DNA of 64,000 nucleotides. Source: CAZEQJ01 sp964514385. GTDB taxonomy: Bacteria; Bacteroidota; Bacteroidia; Cytophagales; Cyclobacteriaceae. Under the pieces are notes generated by a model. It saw nothing but the letters and a program-made list of their open reading frames with translations. It was not told the DNA's origin and made no database searches. A program made the translations under genes and the position numbers. Numbering within the stretch: the stretch's first letter is position 1; every line of letters starts with the position of its first letter. The DNA is taken from positions 62,001-126,000 of the forward strand of contig CAZEQJ010000006.1 of assembly GCA_964514385.1 (NCBI GenBank), read 5' to 3'. This document shows, piece after piece, positions 55,715 to 64,000 of the stretch.

Positions 55715-57064
55715 TTATTTAAGCTTCCACTTATTCAGGTTCAGCGTTTGTCCGGCTTCCAGATCAAATACAAAATAAAGATCATGCACCCCTCTTATTT
55801 TTTTAAAAGAAGCTTCCACATTTTTCCAAGTCGTTGCGCCTCCCGTATTGTCAACATCAACGGTTAATAATGGCTCCCCTGTCATCGAACCTTTGTATAC
55901 ATGGATTTTACCGCCAGTTGGGGACGCCACGTTGAGTACAATAGATTTCCTGCCCTCTCCAAAGTCGACAGCCCGTACTTTAACATAGTCGCCCTTATGG
56001 GCATCTGTAATATAAAGCTGATCGCCATCTGATGCTGTTTCCAATCCTTCTTCCCAGGCAATGGTTTCTGCCTCTACCCAACCGGATGCATCAAGGCTGC
56101 CAACAGGACCAACTCCCTGCCATGTAGGCTGAATAACGGGTATAGAACCATCCGCATTAAACTTCAATTCGTCCACACAAACCGACCGGTTAAAGCCACC
56201 ACCACCCGGTAAGCCGGTATTATGATAAAAAAGATAGGTACTACCCTTATAGTCAACCAGACCCGGATGGTTGGTAAATGCACCTTTATCCTTGATAATA
56301 TGCATGATGGTATCCTGGTACGTCCACGGACCTGTTGCAGATGGTCCTGTAGAATAAGCTAAATGTTCCGGAACACCACCGGCCGGATAGAGCATGTAAT
56401 AGGTCTGGTCTCTTTTGTATAACCACGGACCTTCCTCATATTGCGTATTTCTCCGGTCATCTCCCTTCCGAACACCAAAAGCTTCATGAGTCAGCGGTAC
56501 ACGAACGACACCCACACTTTCATCATAAGAGATCATATCCTCATTAAGTTTCACATACCACAGGTCGGGGTTTCCCCAGTATAAATAGGCCTGTCCATCA
56601 TCGTCGATAAAAACAGTGGGATCTATGTCACCCCAGTTCGCTGAAATGAAAGGTTGATCCGATACCGGTTTAAAAGGCCCTGTCGCCTTATCGGATACCG
56701 CCACGCCTATAGCCATCTGTTTTTTTTCTTTGTGGTGCGCGCATATATAAAAATAAAACTTGCCATTGCGGTAAATACACTGTGCAGCCCATGCGTCTTT
56801 ATCTGCCCATGGAAAATCATCAAGTGAAAGCGCTACATCGTAATGCGTCCAGTTTACCATATCCGTAGTAGAGAAGACACGCCAGTCTTTCATGGTAAAC
56901 CAGGTTGAACTATCTTCATCATGGGTGGTATACAAAAAAAGTGTGTCATTATGTACCAGAGGCGCAGGGTCAGCAGTGAATATGGTCTGGATTATTGGGT
57001 TTTGAGCCTTTCCCGCAATGCTGGCTGCAATTAGAATCAGCACATAAATACCTCTACTGTTCAT
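55715..57064 (-). CDS. GH43 with C-terminal CBM6 (arabinofuranosidase/xylosidase)
   Basis: A 449-residue secreted protein with signal peptide about 1-20 (ending AGKAQ). The GH43 propeller (about 25-320) has base D32 (FTADPAPL), pKa modulator D148 (GDIDPTVF) and acid E211 (YEEGPWLYK). The C-terminal 120 residues (WVEAETIAWEEGLE to the end) form a CBM6-type beta-sandwich that binds xylan chains in known relatives. It probably removes arabinofuranosyl or xylosyl residues from polymeric arabinoxylan. It starts 4 bp after the GH5 gene's stop, so translational coupling is likely. Confidence 0.9.
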   Translation of the reverse strand: MNSRGIYVLILIAASIAGKAQNPIIQTIFTADPAPLVHNDTLFLYTTHDEDSSTWFTMKDWRVFSTTDMVNWTHYDVALSLDDFPWADKDAWAAQCIYRNGKFYFYICAHHKEKKQMAIGVAVSDKATGPFKPVSDQPFISANWGDIDPTVFIDDDGQAYLYWGNPDLWYVKLNEDMISYDESVGVVRVPLTHEAFGVRKGDDRRNTQYEEGPWLYKRDQTYYMLYPAGGVPEHLAYSTGPSATGPWTYQDTIMHIIKDKGAFTNHPGLVDYKGSTYLFYHNTGLPGGGGFNRSVCVDELKFNADGSIPVIQPTWQGVGPVGSLDASGWVEAETIAWEEGLETASDGDQLYITDAHKGDYVKVRAVDFGEGRKSIVLNVASPTGGKIHVYKGSMTGEPLLTVDVDNTGGATTWKNVEASFKKIRGVHDLYFVFDLEAGQTLNLNKWKLK

Positions 57065-57068
57065 AGGT

Positions 57069-58075
57069 CTATTTCAAAATTTTGGTGGAAATTATGGTGC
57101 CATTTTCAAGTAGTTGCTGAACAATGATCACACCTTTATAATTTGCTGTTGAAGTCAGCCTGCGGCCATCCGCAGCAAAATAATATTCTGCAATCACTTT
57201 TAATTTTTCGTTTTCTATACTCAGTACCTGTCCTACACTACCTGAAAGGTTTATGATTACGTCATTTATTCCGTTTGATGAAATGACCAGTTGCTCTTCA
57301 TAGATATTTTCTTCCAATCCAGCCTTTAGCCGTACAAATACTTGTCGAGCCAGGGTGCCGGTGTTATTAGGGAAAAGCAACTCGGATTGATATCCGCTTG
57401 AAAAGAATAATGATACTTCAAAGCTTTCCGGTGCTGACACTACGACATCATCGCTTAATCCGTTGGCTTCAATGGTAAACGATTTATTGGCTGAAGGACC
57501 ATTGCCGAAATAATTCAGTCCGGTAATCTCATACGTAGACGGTATGATTTCAGGCACAGAAAACACTTCTCCCCTTAGCCTGATATTATTATCAAATACC
57601 CCCTGCGATGTTAAGGAAAGCTCCGCTTCGTAAATACCAGGGTTTAACCCCGACTTCAGGCGGATAAATATTTTGACACCCTCACTAAGGGCTGTATTTC
57701 GATCAACAGTTAGCTGAGTGCCATAACCGGTGAGGCTATCCGTAGATATTTCATAATTATCCGGCGCGGTAATATTTATATCATTGGTTAATAAATAACC
57801 CGAAACAAAGGCCGATACCGGAAGCGAGGGCCCTTCATTTTTATTGTATGCAAATCCTTCAATATCAAATATTTCGGTTTGCTCATTATTCTTCACATAG
57901 ATAGAAGGCGGGTCATATTCGTTTGAATTGGACAAAAATATGGTATCAATGACAAATGGGTTACTTCCGTTTGACCAGAAACCTGCGATATACACATGCT
58001 CAGGATCTAACCTTGATCCATCATCTTTCTGCAGATTTCTTAGATTCACAACGGCCTCGCCATTACTAAACGTCG
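57069..58075 (-). CDS. C-terminal part of the GH5 fusion protein: carbohydrate-binding and tandem Ig-like repeats
   Basis: About 335 residues from the assembly gap to the stop codon. It begins with the end of a carbohydrate-binding-like domain (GEAVVNLRNL, LDPEHVYIAGFWSNG), then two homologous Ig-like modules of about 90 residues (ITAPDNYEISTDSL to GVFDNNIRLRGEV; VVSAPESFEVSLFF to GINDVIINLSGSV), a repeat type common in T9SS-exported Bacteroidota proteins. The last 55 residues (YYFAADGRRLTSTANYKGVIIVQQL) look like a reduced sorting domain without the usual YPNP start. It has no start codon or signal peptide of its own, so it is read as the tail of the gene at 58093-60840. Confidence 0.7.
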
Positions 58076-58085
58076 NNNNNNNNNN
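58076..58085. other. Assembly gap (10 N) inside the GH5 fusion gene
   Basis: Ten undetermined bases. The upstream reading frame meets a TGA at 58093-58095, only 7 bp before the gap, so a sequencing error near the contig end is likely in addition to missing sequence. Confidence 0.95.
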
Positions 58086-58092
58086 GGCGATG

Positions 58093-60840
58093 TCACTCGT
58101 GCGTACTTTCGATACACGCAAACAGACGGAAGTCGATATTTGCGTTGTTAGCACTGCCCAGCCTGACAACGATGTATTTATAATCAGACAGGTCGATACC
58201 ATCATATTCCCAGCCGGCAAACCCAAATTGTCCGGTTTGAATGGTTTTGGTCTGTTCGTCAAATGAGCCATTCTCCCAAATGTCGGGGTTAAACAGATTA
58301 GACTTCAGCGGAAATGCTGTGGAATTAATGTGTAAGGTATCCTGACTCTGTCCACCTAAAGGGCCCTGATAGCTTAGCGTTACCGTGGCATTTCCATCCT
58401 TTAACGCCACTATATCGCCCCTCCAGGACATGTTTATTACATCCGGGTTCAGGTTTGTGAATTCAACCTGATCGCCCACATCTTCGGTCTGTCCATCTTG
58501 AAATTCTGCCAGGATACTGAGATCATAGGTGCTGCTGGTTTGAACGGTGATCGTATTCCCACCTTCTATCAGCAATCTCTTCAGAGTTAACGATTCCCTG
58601 GTATATGGCTCAAAATCATCTGCATAAAATTGATCCTCACCAAACGTACTTTCAGTAGAGAACCAGTCAATATCTACAAATCCGCCCACATCTTCGGTTG
58701 CAAATATAAAGACACCAAATTTACTACCTGCAGCTGTCTGATCGTACAGGGGTATGGCCTGCGCGGCGAGCTGATAGTTTTCATTATCAAGGCTGTAGTG
58801 CAGATCAAAAGTATTTGTAGTGGTGTTGACAATGCTTCTAAAGTAAATTTCACTTCCATTAAGATTACTCACACTATCGGTCTGGCTGCCATCGAAATAT
58901 ACAATATGCGATTCGCCAGCCACTTTGCGAACACCAATAAATTTATGGGCAGGGTCAGCTTCATAAACTGATAATCCTGCTACATCCCCATTCTTAAGGT
59001 TATCCAGTTCCAATCGAACTGTCGCGTAGATGGATGCTTCATCCGGCATTGACAGCATGCGCTGACTTAGTACATTATCTATTTCATGTATACCATTAAC
59101 GACCTGGCTGGTTTTGAGTCGTAAAAACCCTGCCCGATCTACCAGCGACCACGCCGATGTATCGGTGTCGCCCTTCCAGAACCATTGCGGTTTCATGATA
59201 TAATCTCTGAACACATCATTGGTAGTGATGTAGGAAGGAATATACTCCCTGTTTATTTGAGGTTTATTAATTCCGCTTCCATTGAAAAGAGATTCATCGG
59301 GCTGGGGGTCGCCCGTATCCATATTCACCGGAATCAGCTGCGGAAAATCCCCTAGCGCACCCTGATCAGTACTTTTGACTGTCCACCATTCACCAGAAGC
59401 CAATTCGACCATGCTACCACCCTCCGGTGATCCTTCATTGATATAAATGATATTCTCCAGTGGCAATTCATCATATGCCACGTCACTGTAAGACCAGCTA
59501 ACCAGGTCTTTTGATTCCAGTATAGTCGCTGACGGGAAATGTAAATTATTGGTAGAGATTAAGTAAAATGTATTGTCCCTGCGAAGCAGTTCAGGATTTT
59601 GAAAGTCTCCCCGTATAATGGGATTAGAAAACGTACCGTCACCATTATCAGCTGTTGCAGTGAATTGATATTCCGGGCGCGGGAAATTTTCTTTTGCATA
59701 CTCCTGATACCAATGGAAAATGGGCCACGGACATGCCTCAGGGTCGTTTAAAAAAGTATACTCCTCCCCGTCTGCCGGCGGTACGCTATCAAATTGTGCC
59801 AGTAAATGTGGCTCTGTGAAGAGTAGCCAGCTTACATTGCCTTCGTCATCTACTATTTTTTTGAAATTGGCTCCAAAACCTTCACCACCGGCAGTCCCGG
59901 TAATTCCGGTACCCCAGGAACTTTCATATTCTTCGGGCGCCCAATCCATTTCTGTCACCACAATCGGTGCAAACTCAGCAACAGGAGCAACCTGATTATC
60001 CCAGCCTCGCTGAAACGGTTCGTAACCGCTGCCGCTGTTAAACCATCCGGGATACACATGTACTGCATACCCTATATTTTCCCCTTCAATCGGATTTACG
60101 GCAAAGCCCTGATAAAGCGACTGGTAGCCCAGTCCGGGTATCCAGAGGATGTTATCGGCATAATGCCTGATCGTATCTACGATCTCCTGAAAATAGATTT
60201 TCAGGTTGTCAAAATGGCCCTGTGAACTGGCGCCATATGTACCATCTGTGCCCAATATATCGATGGGCTCATTGGCCAGCTCATACATCACATTTGGATG
60301 ATTTTTTAGTCTTGGGTGTTGTGCCACCCGACCCCATACTTTTAAAAGGAATTCTTGGTACACTCCTCCTACCTCTATCCTTTCAGGCGCGACCCCCGGA
60401 GGTCTGAGGATCACATATAAGCCTTTTGAGACGGCATATTCTGTCATCGGAACAAATACCTCATCCAGATATTGAATAAAGCGCTGCTCATTGAAGCATT
60501 CTTCCCCTTCATATCGACCTTCACAACCCGGCGTGCTTGACCAGTAAGGATCCATGTGCATCCTCACAAAATTCATATCCCATCCTGCTTCTAAAATTTC
60601 ATCTATTATCCGTTGATTATAGTTTAGACAGCCTTCTACATCATAGTTTGTCCATTGTGTACCCCGTTCATTAAACCACGGCGAGAAAGTTTGAGCATAT
60701 CCGTGCAACAACACAATATTACCATGTGTATCTCTCAGATGCCTTCCCTCAACATGCAGCCGTGGCAGATCCTGAGCTTTCGCAAATACCTGCAATAAAA
60801 GGAAGAAAAAGAAGCTTATGTGGTAAATGTGTTTTTGCAT
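58093..60840 (-). CDS. GH5 hydrolase fused to a catalytically degenerate GH43 module, N-terminal part
   Basis: 915 residues. Signal peptide about 1-22 (ending FAKAQ). The GH5 clan A barrel (about 25-385) has acid/base E191 in YELANEPID and nucleophile E297 in IVVTEMDW. Residues about 398-455 then copy the first blade of a GH43 (DNGDGTFSNPIIRGDF, LESKDLVSWSY), but the base position reads FQNPE (N415 for Asp). About 165 residues containing the other two catalytic acids are absent, and homology resumes at 472-510 (ELASGEWWTVKSTDQG). The GH43-type C-terminal sandwich (about 545-735, DVGGFVDIDWF) is complete. A Big_2 domain (about 755-835) and the start of a binding module follow. The GH43 part can hardly be catalytic and may bind glycan. 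GH5 subfamily and substrate unknown. Confidence 0.85.
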   Translation of the reverse strand: MQKHIYHISFFFFLLLQVFAKAQDLPRLHVEGRHLRDTHGNIVLLHGYAQTFSPWFNERGTQWTNYDVEGCLNYNQRIIDEILEAGWDMNFVRMHMDPYWSSTPGCEGRYEGEECFNEQRFIQYLDEVFVPMTEYAVSKGLYVILRPPGVAPERIEVGGVYQEFLLKVWGRVAQHPRLKNHPNVMYELANEPIDILGTDGTYGASSQGHFDNLKIYFQEIVDTIRHYADNILWIPGLGYQSLYQGFAVNPIEGENIGYAVHVYPGWFNSGSGYEPFQRGWDNQVAPVAEFAPIVVTEMDWAPEEYESSWGTGITGTAGGEGFGANFKKIVDDEGNVSWLLFTEPHLLAQFDSVPPADGEEYTFLNDPEACPWPIFHWYQEYAKENFPRPEYQFTATADNGDGTFSNPIIRGDFQNPELLRRDNTFYLISTNNLHFPSATILESKDLVSWSYSDVAYDELPLENIIYINEGSPEGGSMVELASGEWWTVKSTDQGALGDFPQLIPVNMDTGDPQPDESLFNGSGINKPQINREYIPSYITTNDVFRDYIMKPQWFWKGDTDTSAWSLVDRAGFLRLKTSQVVNGIHEIDNVLSQRMLSMPDEASIYATVRLELDNLKNGDVAGLSVYEADPAHKFIGVRKVAGESHIVYFDGSQTDSVSNLNGSEIYFRSIVNTTTNTFDLHYSLDNENYQLAAQAIPLYDQTAAGSKFGVFIFATEDVGGFVDIDWFSTESTFGEDQFYADDFEPYTRESLTLKRLLIEGGNTITVQTSSTYDLSILAEFQDGQTEDVGDQVEFTNLNPDVINMSWRGDIVALKDGNATVTLSYQGPLGGQSQDTLHINSTAFPLKSNLFNPDIWENGSFDEQTKTIQTGQFGFAGWEYDGIDLSDYKYIVVRLGSANNANIDFRLFACIESTHE

Positions 60841-60930
60841 AGATGTGGTTTTTATAATTAAGAAGAAGCCTTTCAGGGAAAAGCTTCTTCTATTGTTTTG
60901 AGTTAAGGTATTTTAAGAACGCCGAACCGG

Positions 60931-62673
60931 TCAGTTTGCGTCAGCTTTAGGAAGCGATGTGTTTCCCGCAGTGGCATACAGTCCGATCAGTGCCCCGGTA
61001 AATCCGCCGGCAACGTTGGTAGACAGTATATCACCTGAAACTGGTTCGCTGATAGGTGTGAAATTTTCACCGTCCGCAGAATAGCTGAAACTATAGGCAT
61101 CTCCTTCTGCTGTCACCCTTAGGTGAATTGGCTTTTTAATATCTGCCGTCGCGGTGCTTATTACTTCTGAAACTGTTTTTCGGTCTCTCCATCTACCTTC
61201 TGTAGCCGTTTTTTCGAGTAAAAGCACGTATTCATCATTGATTTTGGTAACACCAAATACATAATTTGAGTTTTCATTCTGATAGCATGTGATGCCGGCC
61301 AGATCAGTTTCTGAAGCTGGCTTATACTCCATAACTGCCGTAAATTCAAAGCTATTATGCATCTGACGATGAAATAGTGTAGATACAGGCTTGAGCTCCT
61401 TCACATGCGATTCAAAAGGTTTAATCTGTAACCCTTTCTTACCTGTTTCAATAAATGCTTCTCTGGGTCCCCGCATGGCTATCCATCGAAAATCCAGTAC
61501 CTCAGCGTTAAAATTCTCTGTGTAGGTGAAATTGCCATTAGGGAAATATCCATCCTGCCCTGTTTTATTTTCTACACCGGCGGGTAGTTTTAATTTAGGT
61601 TCCATCGGAACCAGGCCATTTTCAAAAACAGGAAATTCTCCGGACCAGTCTACGGGTAAAATGAAAGTCTCTCTTCCGGTATTTACCCGATCTTCTTCGT
61701 TTGGCCTGATAGCAAGAAATACACCATAATATTTTCCATCCGGTCCTTCGATGATGTCAGCATGGCCGGCCCAGTCCACTTTGTTTCTTCTGTCTTTGCT
61801 GAAATACCGTTGGGTGAGAATTGGATTGCTTGGCGCAGGTACGTAGGGTCCTTTCGGGTCGTCGCTAATAAAAATCACCTCGCTATGCCATCCGCCGGTA
61901 CCACCTTCAGCACACATTAGATAGTATTTTCCATTCCTTTTGTAGATATGTGGTGCTTCAATCCATATCGGCTTATCGTTCAGATCAACCCCGCCATTGA
62001 CAATTATCTTATCCGTATCAGGGATTACCTGATCGTTTTGGACATCATATTCCCAGATTTTGATCACCCGGTGACCGCTATATAACTCTTCACCTTCATT
62101 GGGTGCATCATTGTGTACAACATATGCCTTTCCGTTGTCATCAAAAAAGATAGATGGATCTATACCGTCAAAGTCCAGTTTTATCGGATCGCTCCATCCT
62201 TCTTTAGGATCCTTGGTTTTTACTATTATGTTACCCAGACCGCCGGCAAAAGCTGTAGTGATCATGTAGAATGTGTCGTTGTATGGGTTGTAGGTAATAC
62301 CGGGCGCGTATACTCCTGCACTGATAGGTGTATTGTGTACATCCAGTTGAGAAGTTCTGTCCAGTACATGCCCTATCTGTGTCCAGTTTACCAGGTCATT
62401 GGAGTGAAAAATCGGCACCCCCGGAAACATAGCAAAAGATGAGCATACCATATAATAGTCATCCCCTTTTTTGGTAATGGCCGGATCTGGATAACATCCC
62501 TGTAAGATCGGGTTATAAAATTCATCTTCGCCAAGCGGATTTTCCATGTACACCTTATCTCTCCCTTGGTAGGTAGCCGAGGTGAAAACAGGTCCTTTTG
62601 ACTGTGCCAGCATATTCGTGGTAAATAAAATGGATAGTATTAGAAAAGCAGCAATTTTAATTGAATACCTCAT
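60931..62673 (-). CDS. GH43 beta-xylosidase/alpha-L-arabinofuranosidase, secreted
   Basis: A 580-residue protein with signal peptide about 1-24 (ending NMLAQ). The propeller (about 50-370) has base D63 (CYPDPAI), modulator D172 (DGIDPSIFF) and acid E239 (PIWIEAPHIYK). A large C-terminal beta-sandwich (about 390-570) follows, as in big GH43 xylosidases. All catalytic residues are present. It has neither lipobox nor T9SS domain, so it probably works in the periplasm on imported oligosaccharides. It is the first gene of operon A; the GH5 fusion gene follows after 90 bp. Its upstream region holds a perfect 9-bp inverted repeat (62709-62734). Confidence 0.9.
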   Translation of the reverse strand: MRYSIKIAAFLILSILFTTNMLAQSKGPVFTSATYQGRDKVYMENPLGEDEFYNPILQGCYPDPAITKKGDDYYMVCSSFAMFPGVPIFHSNDLVNWTQIGHVLDRTSQLDVHNTPISAGVYAPGITYNPYNDTFYMITTAFAGGLGNIIVKTKDPKEGWSDPIKLDFDGIDPSIFFDDNGKAYVVHNDAPNEGEELYSGHRVIKIWEYDVQNDQVIPDTDKIIVNGGVDLNDKPIWIEAPHIYKRNGKYYLMCAEGGTGGWHSEVIFISDDPKGPYVPAPSNPILTQRYFSKDRRNKVDWAGHADIIEGPDGKYYGVFLAIRPNEEDRVNTGRETFILPVDWSGEFPVFENGLVPMEPKLKLPAGVENKTGQDGYFPNGNFTYTENFNAEVLDFRWIAMRGPREAFIETGKKGLQIKPFESHVKELKPVSTLFHRQMHNSFEFTAVMEYKPASETDLAGITCYQNENSNYVFGVTKINDEYVLLLEKTATEGRWRDRKTVSEVISTATADIKKPIHLRVTAEGDAYSFSYSADGENFTPISEPVSGDILSTNVAGGFTGALIGLYATAGNTSLPKADAN

Positions 62674-62708
62674 TTTGATTAGAATATATATGAATATTAT
62701 TTACTAAT

Positions 62709-62734
62709 GTAAAGTCAATTATTTGTGACTTTAC
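62709..62734. promoter_or_regulatory. Perfect 9-bp inverted repeat upstream of operon A
   Basis: GTAAAGTCA (62709-62717) and TGACTTTAC (62726-62734) are separated by 8 bp and lie 36 bp before the GH43 start codon. No T run follows on either strand, which favours an operator over a terminator. A hairpin ending the upstream DUF1905 gene is the alternative. Confidence 0.45.
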
Positions 62735-62832
62735 CCCCCTGAGGCTTCCTTTTTATTGAAATATATGCCGGGTATAAAACTGAAGTGAATAGTTTGACTC
62801 CTTTTTCGGGATCAGATAGCCTGTAGGCTCTC

Positions 62833-63303
62833 TTATTTCATTTTCAAGCCCTCCTGATCCAGGAAGTCCATGATGTTCCGGACCTGAATATCCATATCTT
62901 TGGTCCTGGCAAGGCTGTAAATCAGGCTCCTTTTCTTGCCGTCCGTCAGCGCATCAAATATACGCTTTGCATCTGTATCCTGAGAAAGTAGCACCTCAAG
63001 TACTTCCGGCATTTCAACACCCAGCTGATCCGGGTCTTTATCTACCCGATACTCGACTGAGTCGCCGGAATCTTTGCCCAGTGTATCGAGATGTTTTTTG
63101 GCTACAATGATGAAAAAATTCCCATTGCCAAGGTGGTTTAGACCACATCGAAACGATAAGGTATTGTCGATGGTGCAGATGACCCGGGTGGCCTTTTTGT
63201 TTTCAAACTGATTGACGATGTCGGCGTCAAGTTCCAGATAAAAATATCCCCCCTTTCGCTTTTCAAGTTGCCTGATTTTTTGATTGCCACTGTAGGTGTT
63301 CAC
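62833..63303 (-). CDS. DUF1905/YdeI-like protein
   Basis: A 156-residue cytoplasmic protein. The N-terminal 95 residues fit DUF1905, a small beta-barrel (YFYLELDADIVNQF, FRCGLNHLGNGNFFIIVAKKHLDTLG, SVEYRV). The C-terminal part is a helical OmdA/YdeI-like segment (MPEVLEVLLSQDTDAKRIFDALTDGKKRSLIYSLA). Members are often called bacteriocin-protection or OmpD-associated proteins, but no biochemical function is established. It is not obviously linked to the polysaccharide locus; 159 bp separate its stop from the start of operon A on the same strand. Confidence 0.6.
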   Translation of the reverse strand: MNTYSGNQKIRQLEKRKGGYFYLELDADIVNQFENKKATRVICTIDNTLSFRCGLNHLGNGNFFIIVAKKHLDTLGKDSGDSVEYRVDKDPDQLGVEMPEVLEVLLSQDTDAKRIFDALTDGKKRSLIYSLARTKDMDIQVRNIMDFLDQEGLKMK

Positions 63304-63341
63304 TTTGAAGGATCATGAGGGTTAACAGATCATCAACGCGA

Positions 63342-63372
63342 TAAATGTAACCAATAAATCGGTTGGTTCAAT
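63342..63372 (-). promoter_or_regulatory. Candidate promoter with internal inverted repeat, DUF1905 gene
   Basis: On the - strand ATTG (63369-63372), 19 nt, then TACATTTA (63342-63349), one mismatch to each consensus box, predicted start near 63337 and a leader of about 33 nt. AACCAA (63349-63354) and TTGGTT (63363-63368) form an inverted repeat filling the spacer, a possible repressor site. Confidence 0.35.
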
Positions 63373-63540
63373 CTTCAATTCCTGCGACGAGTATTAAAAA
63401 CTACAGGCCGATACGGCATGATATAGACACCCGTGTAAGAGCTTTTACCCTCATTATTCCTGACGCCAAAACATCATCACGGCCGGTATCAGCCGGACCT
63501 TGAGCAACACCGCTACAATCCAATCATACATTTTGTGAGT

Positions 63541-63954
63541 TTACATTAACTCGTCCGCCTGATACACCAGATGCCTTGTTTTTGCGAAAACCCGAAAATA
63601 GGGGTTTGGCCATGAATCTATAAATGATACCCAAATCACACCATACTGGCTGGTATGCTCTGAAGTATGGTAGATTTTCTCCGCCAGTTTTTTGCCGATA
63701 ACATCCTTATTCTCATCCGAATCAATGTTATAAAGACTTACCCGGATGGTACTGTTAGGATTCTCCACAGGGTCTGGCTTGCCCAGATATTCATATTGTA
63801 TGCGTTCTACGTCATACGAATGGTTAATCTCGGCGACAATTTGCTGCATTGATTTTTCTAAATCACTTTCGTTGGCGGCATTTCCGGCCGATTGCTGTAC
63901 GGAACATGCAGTAGTGAAAAAGAGTAATATCGGAATTACAATAAGGTGTTTCAT
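63541..63954 (-). CDS. Small lipoprotein of unknown function
   Basis: A 137-residue lipoprotein (TTAC, lipidated C17). After lipidation a short polar linker leads into an alpha/beta domain (DLEKSMQQIVAEINHSYDVERIQYEYLG, IRVSLYNIDS, IGKKLAEKIYHT, YGVIWVSFIDSW). No family was recognised. It stands alone: its own start is 46 bp from the right edge of the window, and 237 bp without a gene separate its stop from the DUF1905 gene. Confidence 0.6.
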   Translation of the reverse strand: MKHLIVIPILLFFTTACSVQQSAGNAANESDLEKSMQQIVAEINHSYDVERIQYEYLGKPDPVENPNSTIRVSLYNIDSDENKDVIGKKLAEKIYHTSEHTSQYGVIWVSFIDSWPNPYFRVFAKTRHLVYQADELM

Positions 63955-64000
63955 TTTTGTGGTTTAATTAGTACATGAGGTAGATGACTCATTTGACTTG

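Noticed and set aside
58076..58271. A separate 400-residue gene starting at 58271
   Set aside because: Its first 60 codons are in a wrong frame of the GH5 fusion and read through the N run; the real sequence starts after the gap.
63480..63510. CCGG-TATCAG-CCGG hairpin as terminator of the small lipoprotein gene
   Set aside because: Only a 4-bp stem and no T run follows on the - strand.

Overview
The window comes from a member of the Bacteroidota, probably a Cytophagales-like, polysaccharide-degrading bacterium. The signs are tandem SusC/SusD pairs, a hybrid two-component sensor, Bacteroidota-type promoters (TTTG, about 19 nt, TAnnTTTG), many lipoprotein signal peptides, and C-terminal sorting domains of the type IX secretion system (T9SS) on several large secreted proteins. 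No tRNA, rRNA, CRISPR array or insertion sequence was seen. Two short runs of N (49306-49315 and 58076-58085) are assembly gaps, and each one breaks a gene.

Region 1 (1-8580, + strand) is a tightly packed seven-gene operon for catabolism of hydroxyproline and proline peptides. It encodes a DapA-fold deaminase, an alpha-ketoglutarate semialdehyde dehydrogenase, an ornithine cyclodeaminase-fold ketimine reductase, a two-cysteine hydroxyproline epimerase, a FAD D-amino-acid dehydrogenase, an Xaa-Pro aminopeptidase and a secreted HExxH lipoprotein. Together these could take peptide-bound trans-4-hydroxyproline to 2-oxoglutarate.

Region 2 (8581-22181, + strand) is less usual. A small-RNA-like unit (promoter plus terminator) precedes a PAP2/haloperoxidase-fold protein. 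A lipoprotein with three exact 22-residue tetracysteine repeats follows. After a strong terminator comes a four-gene unit: an FG-GAP/ASPIC protein, a vanadium-haloperoxidase-like protein, a 1344-residue hybrid two-component system (HTCS), and a second FG-GAP/ASPIC protein.

Region 3 (22185-62673, - strand) is a large polysaccharide utilisation locus. In transcription order, operon A (62673 to 46598) encodes GH43, a GH5 fused to a degenerate GH43, GH43-CBM6, GH3, GH97, GH31 with PA14, and GH127/146. Operon B (46280 to 41920) encodes GH31 and GH97. Operon C (41542 to 22185) encodes an ECF sigma factor, a truncated FecR-like protein, SusC, SusD, SusC, SusD, a surface glycan-binding lipoprotein, GH43, GH10, GH95 and GH10. 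The tandem SusCD plus binding protein plus GH10 layout is the known Bacteroidota xylan arrangement (xus type), and the exo-enzymes fit a branched glucuronoarabinoxylan. The two GH31s leave xyloglucan possible for part of the locus. The ECF sigma promoter carries two copies of a 13-bp sequence exactly 21 bp apart, the geometry expected of an AraC-family regulator such as the HTCS.

Region 4 (62674-64000, - strand) holds a DUF1905/YdeI-like protein and a small lipoprotein.

The points most worth following up are the GH5 protein carrying a GH43 domain that has lost all three catalytic acids, the 21-bp operator, the truncated anti-sigma factor, the tetracysteine-repeat lipoprotein, the small-RNA candidate, and a possible link between hydroxyproline catabolism and the beta-L-arabinofuranosidase and alpha-galactosidases that could strip plant hydroxyproline-rich glycoproteins.
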